A stretch of 64,000 nt of DNA. Origin: Irineochytrium annulatum (Eukaryota; Chytridiomycota; Chytridiomycetes; Chytridiales; Chytridiaceae). The notes under the pieces were generated by a model. That model saw nothing but the letters and a program-made list of their open reading frames with translations, had not been told where the DNA came from and searched no databases. The translations under genes were made by a program, and so were the position numbers. This document shows, in pieces, positions 44,776 to 52,537 of the stretch; the first letter of the stretch is position 1, and every line of letters begins with the position of its first letter. Where the stretch lies: positions 154,656 to 218,655 of the forward strand of contig JADGJL010000005.1 in the NCBI GenBank assembly GCA_027600665.1, written 5' to 3'.

Positions 44776-45699
44776 ATGAAACATAAAAAAGGATTGGCTG
44801 CAACGCTTGCACTCTGCGTTTCTTTGACAGCAGGAGGTGCATCCGTATTTGCTTTCTCAGATGTGAAAGATGAGGGTCAGAAGTCGATTGTGGATTCATT
44901 GAAAACAAAAGGTGTTATTAACGGAGTAACAGCGGATCTGTTCCGTCCAGATCTTGCATTGTCCGAGCCACAGGGTGTTCAACTGATTGTGAATGCATTT
45001 GGTCTGAAAAATGCATACGCGGCGTCTGCCGCTCAGAATAAAATTAGTCCGGACACATGGTATGCGGATGCTGTACAGGCCGCTACCCAAAATGGATTGT
45101 CTATTCCGGTAGAAGTAAACCCGCAGGGCAAAATGACACGCGAGCAATTTGTTATTTTGCTTCATGAAGGTATTAACACAACCGGGAATTATCCGGTCAT
45201 CATGAAGTATAATCTTGTTAAGGACGAAAATAAAATCGGTAAGGACGCCATATCTGCGGTCCAGAACTTGCTGAACATGAACATCATTGAACTGGATAAG
45301 GACGGTAATTTCCGTCCAGATCAGTCGCTTACCCGTATGGAGGCTGCAAGCATGATCTTCAATGCACTCGAATTCGTGGATAAACACGGCAATGGCGGCT
45401 CAGCAGAGCCGGCTCCAACCAATCCAGGTGAAGGCCAACAAGCGATCGTACCTGAAGTGACTACAACGAAGGTTGATGACAAAACAACCAAAGTTAAACT
45501 CAGTGCTGAAATGCCACACCCAGGTTATGGATTGAAGATTGATGATGTGAAACTGGAGAAGAATGGACGCGCGATCGTGCTCTATTCCATTATTCAACCT
45601 GACCCGGACATGATGTATCCGATGGTTATCACGAATGTGACTGCAGAAACGGATATCCCAACAGGATATACGGCAGAAGCTCAACCTTCAGGCAAGTAA
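44776..45699 (+). CDS. SLH-domain surface protein
   Basis: The 307-residue protein has a signal peptide (about 1-27) and three SLH-type motifs (about 28-205): FSDVKDEGQKSIVDSLKTKG; DTWYADAVQAATQNGLSI with MTREQFVILLHEG; and AVQNLLNMNIIELDKDGNFR with LTRMEAASMI. An acidic linker and a beta-rich C-terminal domain of about 80 residues follow, unlike any family I recognise. SLH motifs bind pyruvylated wall polymer, so the protein is cell-surface attached. GGAGGTG site. It is divergent from the ABC exporter operon and ends at a strong terminator. Confidence 0.85.
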   Translation: MKHKKGLAATLALCVSLTAGGASVFAFSDVKDEGQKSIVDSLKTKGVINGVTADLFRPDLALSEPQGVQLIVNAFGLKNAYAASAAQNKISPDTWYADAVQAATQNGLSIPVEVNPQGKMTREQFVILLHEGINTTGNYPVIMKYNLVKDENKIGKDAISAVQNLLNMNIIELDKDGNFRPDQSLTRMEAASMIFNALEFVDKHGNGGSAEPAPTNPGEGQQAIVPEVTTTKVDDKTTKVKLSAEMPHPGYGLKIDDVKLEKNGRAIVLYSIIQPDPDMMYPMVITNVTAETDIPTGYTAEAQPSGK

Positions 45700-45748
45700 A
45701 TTCACTGCAAACCCTATAAACTATCCTGGATAAACGAATTGTATCCTG

Positions 45749-45788
45749 GAAACCACTCTCCATACGTATATGGAGAGTGGTTTTTTTA
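45749..45788 (+). terminator. terminator of the SLH gene
   Basis: AACCACTCTCCATA and TATGGAGAGTGGTT pair around a very short loop, followed by seven T. Confidence 0.9.
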
Positions 45789-45827
45789 TTTGACTGAAAA
45801 CGTAAAAAAGTTCTTATATGTTCACTT

Positions 45828-45863
45828 ATATTACATTTAAAGAAAAATAATATTACATTTAAA
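45828..45863. repeat. short direct repeat ATATTACATTTAAA, twice
   Basis: The 14-mer ATATTACATTTAAA occurs at 45828-45841 and 45850-45863, 22 bases apart, about two helical turns. The 45,790-46,390 stretch is otherwise AT-rich noncoding DNA in which I see nothing else. Confidence 0.35.
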
Positions 45864-46396
45864 TCAATTGAATGGATAACTGCTTGGGTTATAAGGCCAA
45901 TTCATGTTATGAAATCGGTGATTTTTAAATAGTATTTTCCCAAATATCTATGGGTCTAAGCGTGCAAACCTTGTGCAAAATCTACACATATGACTTCGAA
46001 AACTCAATGTTTATAAGCATTTTTATATCCTGCACGCAAAGATAAAAACAACATATATACGAAAGAGACAGGAGAAATATAGAATAAAAGCAAGCAATGA
46101 CGGGCTTGTAAAATGCGATAGATGTATGATAGGTAATATTACATAATTTCGCATCGGTAACATCTGTAAACCTCCACATTCTGCATGATGCTTGTAAACA
46201 TGAACACGGTATCTGATCGTATATGTGGGTTTTGACTTTAATGCCTGTTTTCTAACCTCATTTAAGATCTGACATCTTTCCAGGTTCATGTGACGGAATC
46301 CTAAATGACACTTAAGGAGGGAAACCGGTCAAATTCTACATGTTTTACTTCCCCAAAATGACAATGACAAGCTGGCAACATAAGTGTAAACCCCTG

Positions 46397-46425
46397 TTGT
46401 AACAGTATATTCGGTGATTTTATAT
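46397..46425 (+). promoter_or_regulatory. promoter of the fucoside transport and use operon
   Basis: TTGTAA at 46397-46402, 17 bases, TTATAT at 46420-46425. The -35 lies within a small inverted repeat, CTGTT-GT-AACAG (46394-46405). Confidence 0.45.
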
Positions 46426-46479
46426 GGAAAGGTTGAAATGGCATATTTACGGATGGGGAAATGAACCATAAACTCGGTA

Positions 46480-46493
46480 TGTAAGCGTTACCA
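46480..46493 (+). promoter_or_regulatory. catabolite responsive element (cre)
   Basis: TGTAAGCGTTACCA fits the CcpA consensus TGWAANCGNTNWCA at all but one position. It lies between the promoter and the first permease gene, a place where CcpA blocks transcription when glucose is present. Confidence 0.55.
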
Positions 46494-46512
46494 AAAAAGG
46501 AGGAAACAACTG

Positions 46513-47484
46513 ATGCAACCAGATGGGAAGTCCACCTTGTCGCAAAACCTATCGGTATACACCAATCCGAGCAGTAAGAAAAATAAATTAGGGAGAAGGA
46601 TGATTCGAAACTGGGAGTTGTATCTGTTTATCGCGCCAGCCTTTCTATACTTTCTGATATTCCATTATGGTCCGATGTACGGCATACAAATTGCATTCAA
46701 AAATTTTATTCCAACGCTTGGTGTCACGGGAAGCCCATGGGTCGGATTCGATCATTTCATCCGTTTCTTCAATTCTTATTATTTCTGGGATTTGCTATGG
46801 AATACACTTAGCATCAGCTTATATGAGTTGGCTATAGGTTTTCCACTGCCGATCATTCTGGCGTTAGCGTTCAATGAAGTGAAGGATTCCTTCTTCAAGC
46901 GTACTGTGCAGACCGTCACGTATGCACCGCATTTTATTTCGGTCGTTGTGATGTCGGGCATGATCATTACCTTTTTGTCTCCCTCATCAGGCATGATTGT
47001 CAATTTGGTGGAAGCCCTTGGATTTCAGGCACCTCAATTCCTGACGGACCCTGCGTGGTTTAAAACAGTGTACGTACTGTCCGGAGTCTGGCAAAGCGCA
47101 GGCTGGGGCACGATCATTTACCTTGCTGCCCTATCTGGCGTAGACCCGCAACTGCATGAAGCGGCTGTGGTGGATGGTGCGAGCCGGTTTAAACGGATTT
47201 TACATATTAACATACCAGCCATCATTCCTACGATCACCATCTTGTTAATTCTAAATATGGGTAGTATTTTGGGCGTCGGATTTGAGAAAATCCTGCTGTT
47301 GCAAAATCCGCTGAACATGGGCTCGTCCGATGTCATCTCAACCTTCGTCTATCGATCGGGTCTGGTGGATGCACAGTACAGTTTCTCCACGGCGGTGGGA
47401 TTGTTCAACTCCGTAGTTAATGCGATTCTGCTCATTACCGTGAATCAGATCGCACGTCGTACCAGTGAAAACAGCCTGTGGTAA
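46513..47484 (+). CDS. sugar ABC transporter permease (LplB type)
   Basis: The 323-residue protein has six membrane helices and the permease EAA loop LHEAAVVDGASRFKRILHIN, where the ATPase docks. The N-terminus (NWELYLFIAPAFLYFLIFHY, GPMYGIQIAFKNF) is typical of LplB-type permeases of Paenibacillus oligosaccharide importers. AAAAGGAGG precedes the ATG. It is first in an operon with a second permease, a binding lipoprotein and hydrolase genes. The ATPase is not encoded here and is probably a shared MsmX-like protein. Confidence 0.93.
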   Translation: MQPDGKSTLSQNLSVYTNPSSKKNKLGRRMIRNWELYLFIAPAFLYFLIFHYGPMYGIQIAFKNFIPTLGVTGSPWVGFDHFIRFFNSYYFWDLLWNTLSISLYELAIGFPLPIILALAFNEVKDSFFKRTVQTVTYAPHFISVVVMSGMIITFLSPSSGMIVNLVEALGFQAPQFLTDPAWFKTVYVLSGVWQSAGWGTIIYLAALSGVDPQLHEAAVVDGASRFKRILHINIPAIIPTITILLILNMGSILGVGFEKILLLQNPLNMGSSDVISTFVYRSGLVDAQYSFSTAVGLFNSVVNAILLITVNQIARRTSENSLW

Positions 47485-47499
47485 AAGGAGGGAATACAC

Positions 47500-48408
47500 A
47501 TGTCATCCGCAGTGAAAGAAAGCAGAAGCGATAAGGTGTTCTTAGTGTGCAATTACATCTATCTGACAGTGGCGCTCGTGATTGTGTTGTATCCGCTACT
47601 ATACATTATCAGTGCCTCAATTAGTGATCCCAAATACGTAAGCTCCGGGGAGATGTGGTTACTTCCGAAAGGAATTACATTTGAGGGCTATGCCCGAGTG
47701 TTTGAGAACACCAACATCTGGATCGGGTACAAAAATACAATCATCTACACTGTCGTAGGTACCATCGTCAACCTGATTGTCACGTTACCAGCAGCCTATG
47801 CGCTCAGCCGCTCGGATTTTGTGGGGCGCGGATTCTTCATGGCGATGTTTATGGTAACGATGTTCTTCGGCGGAGGGCTTGTCCCAAGTTACCTGCTGGT
47901 CAAGGATCTTGGTATGGTGAACAGCATGTGGGCACTTATTCTGCCTGGAGCTGCATCCATCTGGAATATTATCGTATGCCGTACGTTCTTCCAATCGACG
48001 ATTCCCAAGGAGTTGCAGGAAGCGGCGCATATTGATGGGTGTACCAACACCCGGTTGTTCATCAAGATTGTGCTTCCGCTCTCCATGCCAATCATTGCAG
48101 TGATGGCACTCTTTTATGGAGTCGGACACTGGAACAGCTATTTCAGCGCCATGATCTATCTGAATGATTCTTCCAAGTATCCGTTGCAGCTCTTTCTACG
48201 GCAGATTCTCGTGCTTCAGGAAATGGCAGCTCAAGGGGGAGGAGCCATTGATACCTCTTCAGCAACGGCGATGAATACCAAAGCGGAGATTGCTGCACTG
48301 GTTAAATATGCTGTCATTATTGTTGCGACCCTTCCTGTCATTGCAGTGTATCCATTCCTTCAGCGTTACTTTGTCCAGGGTGTTATGATCGGTTCCGTTA
48401 AGGGCTGA
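47500..48408 (+). CDS. carbohydrate ABC transporter permease (YtcP/LplC type)
   Basis: The 302-residue protein has six membrane helices and the EAA loop LQEAAHIDGCTNTRLFIKIV. The N-terminus reads LVIVLYPLLYIISASISDPK and the C-terminus ends FLQRYFVQGVMIGSVKG, the standard ending of this family. It pairs with the LplB-type permease 15 bases upstream. AAAGGAGGG site. Confidence 0.93.
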   Translation: MSSAVKESRSDKVFLVCNYIYLTVALVIVLYPLLYIISASISDPKYVSSGEMWLLPKGITFEGYARVFENTNIWIGYKNTIIYTVVGTIVNLIVTLPAAYALSRSDFVGRGFFMAMFMVTMFFGGGLVPSYLLVKDLGMVNSMWALILPGAASIWNIIVCRTFFQSTIPKELQEAAHIDGCTNTRLFIKIVLPLSMPIIAVMALFYGVGHWNSYFSAMIYLNDSSKYPLQLFLRQILVLQEMAAQGGGAIDTSSATAMNTKAEIAALVKYAVIIVATLPVIAVYPFLQRYFVQGVMIGSVKG

Positions 48409-48449
48409 TCTTAATCCATATACCACATTAAACAAGGGGAGTTGTTGTC

Positions 48450-50045
48450 ATGAAAAAGCTTCGCAAGGCTTCATCCATTACACTCTGTCTCACCTTATTC
48501 GCAACATTGCTTGCAGCCTGTGGTTCAACCAATGAAGAAGGAAGTGCGACCTCCACAATTGAGGGGGTCAAAAAAGAAGGTTTCCCCATTGTAGACAAAA
48601 CACTAACGCTGAAGGTCATGTCCCAGGATGCGGGTGTAGCCGACTGGAGCACAATGCCTGTGCTGCAAGAGATGGAGAAATTGTCGGGCATCAAGCTGGA
48701 ATACCAGCTGTCACCGATCGACAGCTTTGAAACGAAAAAAAATCTGGTATTTGCCAGCGGGGACTTGCCGGATATGTTCTATGCTGCGGACCTCAAGCCA
48801 GCCGAGCAGGTGACATATGGCAGTCAGGGCATTCTGATCCCGTTGGAGAAATACATTGACGAAGGTTACGCCCCGAATATCAAAAAGATTCTCGATGAGA
48901 ACCCGGATGTCCGCAAATCATTTACAACACCTGATGGGCATATGTATGCACTCCCATTCATTGATAAAGCCGCTGTGTGGTATAGAGGCCCAATGTGGTA
49001 CAACGGGGAGTTCCTAAAGGCACTTAACGTAGAAGAGCCTAAGACCACGGAAGAATTGTATACGTATCTCAAGCGTGTCAAAGAAGAAGACCCGAATGGC
49101 AATGGCCAGCAAGATGAGATTCCGCTAACTTCTGTAAAACTGGATGATCTTCGCATGTTTTTCTTCGGCTTCTGGGGGATGTACAACGAAGGTATCTATT
49201 CCGATAAGGACGGAAAAGTTCACTACCCTTATCAAGAAGAAGGCTATAAAGGGTATCTGACATTCATGAATCGCTTGTGGAAAGAAGATTTGCTGGATCA
49301 TGAGACCTTCTCTCAAACAGGCGATCAGAAAAAAGCAAAAGGTGTGAGCAACAAACTTGCGCTGTTCAACGATTACCATCCATACTTCACGCTCGGTGGT
49401 GAGCCAAGCACGGATCATCCGCTGATGACACCCGTGAAGAGCGAAGTGGCAGACTCTCCGGTATACGGCAAGCACCCAGGTATGTCGGCTCGCGGTACCT
49501 TTGCGATTACGAGTAGCAACCCGTCCCCTGAGGCGACGATGAGATGGATTGATTACTTGTACAGCTATGAAGGTGCGACTCTGTTCAATCAAGGTCCGGA
49601 AGGTGTGTTATGGCAATTCAAAGACAAGGAAAATCACGTAAAAGAGTGGCTCCCCGTTCCTGGGGGTGGAGATCGTGAAGAATATCGGGGTAAGATCACG
49701 CCGAACTTTGGTATCTTGACACCGGGCATTAATGATCCCGAAGTAGCGAAGGGTCTTCGCACCGAATTTGATGAGTGGATTGACCAGCAGAATCAAGAGA
49801 AGTTGGTACCTATTGGTAAAGCACCATTTCCTAACGTTTATCTGACAAATGAGGAGCAAAGCGAAGCCACCGCTCTATTGTCTGACCTGGATACGTACGT
49901 CAAGCAGATGGAAGCAAAGTTTGTGACGGGTCAGGAACCCCTTGAGAACTGGGATAAGTACATTGCACAGATGAAGAAAATGGGCAGTGACCGTATCATT
50001 GAACTGTATCAGGGAGCATACGACCGCTGGAATTCCGGACAATAA
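48450..50045 (+). CDS. extracellular solute-binding lipoprotein (LipO type)
   Basis: The 531-residue protein has a lipoprotein signal with lipobox LLAAC (Cys about 24), then a two-lobed family 1 binding protein of the long LipO/YtcQ type. Examples are the LPDMFYAADLKPAEQ and DEIPLTSVKLDDLRMFFFGF stretches, and a C-terminus with EQSEATALLSDLDTYVKQME. It captures the oligosaccharide for the two permeases upstream. AAGGGGAG site. The ligand is not readable from sequence; the fucosidase and GH18 genes behind it suggest a fucosylated or GlcNAc-containing glycan. Confidence 0.92.
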   Translation: MKKLRKASSITLCLTLFATLLAACGSTNEEGSATSTIEGVKKEGFPIVDKTLTLKVMSQDAGVADWSTMPVLQEMEKLSGIKLEYQLSPIDSFETKKNLVFASGDLPDMFYAADLKPAEQVTYGSQGILIPLEKYIDEGYAPNIKKILDENPDVRKSFTTPDGHMYALPFIDKAAVWYRGPMWYNGEFLKALNVEEPKTTEELYTYLKRVKEEDPNGNGQQDEIPLTSVKLDDLRMFFFGFWGMYNEGIYSDKDGKVHYPYQEEGYKGYLTFMNRLWKEDLLDHETFSQTGDQKKAKGVSNKLALFNDYHPYFTLGGEPSTDHPLMTPVKSEVADSPVYGKHPGMSARGTFAITSSNPSPEATMRWIDYLYSYEGATLFNQGPEGVLWQFKDKENHVKEWLPVPGGGDREEYRGKITPNFGILTPGINDPEVAKGLRTEFDEWIDQQNQEKLVPIGKAPFPNVYLTNEEQSEATALLSDLDTYVKQMEAKFVTGQEPLENWDKYIAQMKKMGSDRIIELYQGAYDRWNSGQ

Positions 50046-50157
50046 AAAAAGTCTGTCGATCCAACATATTTCCCAGGGAGGAAGAAAGATAACCGCAAGC
50101 TTCAGTGATTTTCATATTTTTCGTATATCACAATGCTCGGGGGAGGTGTGAACAGAT

Positions 50158-51444
50158 ATGCAAAAATGGTTTGAAGAAGCCAAGCTGGGGATATTCATCC
50201 ACTACGGCATCTATGCGGTAGACGGGGTTGCGGAGTCTTGGTCCTTCTATAACGGCAGGATGTCCTACGATGAATATATGAAGCAACTGAATGGGTTTAC
50301 GGCTTCGGCATTCAACGCAGAGAAGTGGGCGGACCTGATTGAGAAGTCTGGAGCCCGGTATGCGGTACTGACAACGAAGCATCATGATGGCGTTGCATTA
50401 TGGGATACGCAATATAGTGACCTGAATGTCGTCAAACAGACACCGGCGAATAGGGACATCGTGAAGGAGTATGCGGAAGCGATCCGTGAGAAAGGGATTC
50501 ATCTGGGGATGTATTACTCGCTCATTGATTGGTCACACCCGGATTATCCTAGCGTGTATGAAGGTGAAAAGGTGCCGGACGATCTCAGCGATGTCAACCC
50601 GTATTCAAGTCCGGTGGACGGCGTTCAGGATCAGGAAAAGTGGCAGAAGTTCCTGCAATTCAATAACCATCAACTAGGGGAGATATTAACGAATTACGGA
50701 AAGGTGGATCTGCTATGGTTTGATGGGGATTGGGAACGGAGTGCACAGCAGTGGAATCTGCCGGAGTTCAAGCATTACCTGCACTCCTTCAACCCGGATA
50801 TCATCATCAACTCCCGCCTTCAAGGGTATGGGGATTACAAAACGCCTGAGCAGGGCATTCCGATTACAAGACCGGAGGGACCTTGGGAATTCTGCACCAC
50901 GATCAACACATCCTGGGGATATGTACCAACTGATTATAAATATAAATCCCTGAATCAGATCATTCGGATGTTCTGTGATTGCATTTCGATGGGCGGTAAT
51001 ATGTTGCTGGATATTGGTCCGCATGAAGATGGTACCATCGATCAGAGGCAGGAAGATATTCTGCTTGGGCTGGGAGCTTGGATCCGAACCCATGAGGAGG
51101 CTGTCTTCGGAACGGGTGAAGGCATTATGTCCCGCTATTATTTGGGAGGCAGCACGGTATCCGGGGATCGAAAGACGTTGTATCTGTTTGTGTATGATGA
51201 TCCAAAAGAGAATGTGTGCATCAAAGGTCTCTGCAATCCGATCCAAAAGATTACCGTGCTGCATTCGGGCAAAGAGCTTCATCATGAGATTCATGGAGGC
51301 GTGCCATGGTTCAATATCCCGGGAACAACGTGGATTAAAATGACCCCGGAGGACACACATGAACAGGTGACCGTTCTTAAGCTTGAATTCGATGAGGAGC
51401 TGGAAATGTACGGCGGCGCTGGAGCCGTTGTCACCCATAACTAA
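50158..51444 (+). CDS. alpha-L-fucosidase, GH29
   Basis: The 428-residue enzyme starts with the GH29 pattern WFEEAKLGIFIHYGIYAV and has YAVLTTKHHDGVALWDTQYS and the nucleophile motif DLLWFDGDWE (Asp189). There is no signal peptide, so it acts on imported substrate. GH29 enzymes remove alpha-linked fucose with retention of configuration. The C-terminal beta domain is present but short. GGGAGG lies about 12 bases before the ATG. It is the first hydrolase of the operon. The subfamily, strict or broad for linkage, cannot be told by eye. Confidence 0.9.
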   Translation: MQKWFEEAKLGIFIHYGIYAVDGVAESWSFYNGRMSYDEYMKQLNGFTASAFNAEKWADLIEKSGARYAVLTTKHHDGVALWDTQYSDLNVVKQTPANRDIVKEYAEAIREKGIHLGMYYSLIDWSHPDYPSVYEGEKVPDDLSDVNPYSSPVDGVQDQEKWQKFLQFNNHQLGEILTNYGKVDLLWFDGDWERSAQQWNLPEFKHYLHSFNPDIIINSRLQGYGDYKTPEQGIPITRPEGPWEFCTTINTSWGYVPTDYKYKSLNQIIRMFCDCISMGGNMLLDIGPHEDGTIDQRQEDILLGLGAWIRTHEEAVFGTGEGIMSRYYLGGSTVSGDRKTLYLFVYDDPKENVCIKGLCNPIQKITVLHSGKELHHEIHGGVPWFNIPGTTWIKMTPEDTHEQVTVLKLEFDEELEMYGGAGAVVTHN

Positions 51445-51507
51445 CCATTACGGGGAGGGCGTGTGCCGATAGATGCATGCCCTCCCTTACGAATTGGAGA
51501 GAGTGAC

Positions 51508-52530
51508 ATGAACAGAAGTGGAGTGCCAGAGCCCAGGATTGAGTATGCTCCCAAACATTATATATGCAAGCGTGCGCAAGAACCGTTGGTGTTAGACGGC
51601 CGTGTGGATAAGGCATTTTGGGAGGCGGCCCCTTGGACGGATGATTTCGTTGATATCGAAGGTGATCTTCGTCCGAAGCCAGAGAAACAGACTCGGGTAA
51701 AGATGCTGTGGGATGACGACTATTTCTACTTTGCTGCCGAGCTGATGGAAGATCAGATATGGGCTACCTTGACTGAGCGTGATTCCGTTATTTTCTATGA
51801 TAATGACTTCGAGATTTTTATCGATCCTGACGGGGATTCCCATCAATATTATGAGTTCGAGATCAATGCGCTCAATACGGTATGGGATCTGTTATTGGTG
51901 AAGCCTTATCGGGATGGTGGGCCACCGGTTAACGGTTGGGATATCAGCGGTCTCAAGACGGCCGTATATATCGATGGAGAACTGAACAATCCTGGGGCGG
52001 ATAACCGGAAATGGAGTGTGGAAGTCGCGATTCCCTGGACCAGTCTAAAGGAATGTGCCGAAGGAAACCGTCCACCTGCACCAGGTGAGTTCTGGCGTGT
52101 CAACTTCTCACGTGTGGAGTGGCAGACCGAGGTACAGGGCGGTGAGTACCGTAAGGTGCTGAATCCGGAGACAGGCAGACCTTTTCCGGAGGACAACTGG
52201 GTGTGGTCAACTATGGGCATTATTAACATGCACTACCCGGAGTTATGGGGGTATGTTGTATTCTCGAATGACGGAACGGATGAGTCGTTTGCGTTGCCGG
52301 AAGAGGAACGAATCAAATGGGAGCTTCGCAAGCTCTATTACCGTGAACGCAATTATTATGAAACCCATGGCGAATTTACCCAAGATATGAAGTTGCTTAT
52401 GGGTGAGGATTCGTGGAGTTGTGAGCCTGTAATTGAAACGACGCGCAGCCTGTTTCAGATTGCTGCGCCTTCTTCGGACGGCACGGCCTTAATCTGTATT
52501 CGGGAAGACGGAAAGCTGTGGAAGGAGTGA
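51508..52530 (+). CDS. CBM9-like carbohydrate-binding domain protein
   Basis: The 340-residue protein carries the CBM9-type fold: EPLVLDGRVDKAFWEAAPWT at the front, then VKMLWDDDYFYFAAELME, IFIDPDGDSHQYYEFEINAL and WSVEVAIPWTSL. Such domains occur alone beside glycosidases in Bacteroidetes and Firmicutes. No catalytic motif or signal peptide is seen. The ATG at 51508 follows GGAGAG; a GTG 15 codons earlier has no site. The seven-base gap to the next gene shows tight coupling. Its role in the cytosol is unclear; perhaps it binds the glycan or its aglycone for the next enzyme. Confidence 0.75.
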   Translation: MNRSGVPEPRIEYAPKHYICKRAQEPLVLDGRVDKAFWEAAPWTDDFVDIEGDLRPKPEKQTRVKMLWDDDYFYFAAELMEDQIWATLTERDSVIFYDNDFEIFIDPDGDSHQYYEFEINALNTVWDLLLVKPYRDGGPPVNGWDISGLKTAVYIDGELNNPGADNRKWSVEVAIPWTSLKECAEGNRPPAPGEFWRVNFSRVEWQTEVQGGEYRKVLNPETGRPFPEDNWVWSTMGIINMHYPELWGYVVFSNDGTDESFALPEEERIKWELRKLYYRERNYYETHGEFTQDMKLLMGEDSWSCEPVIETTRSLFQIAAPSSDGTALICIREDGKLWKE

Positions 52531-52537
52531 GGACATA

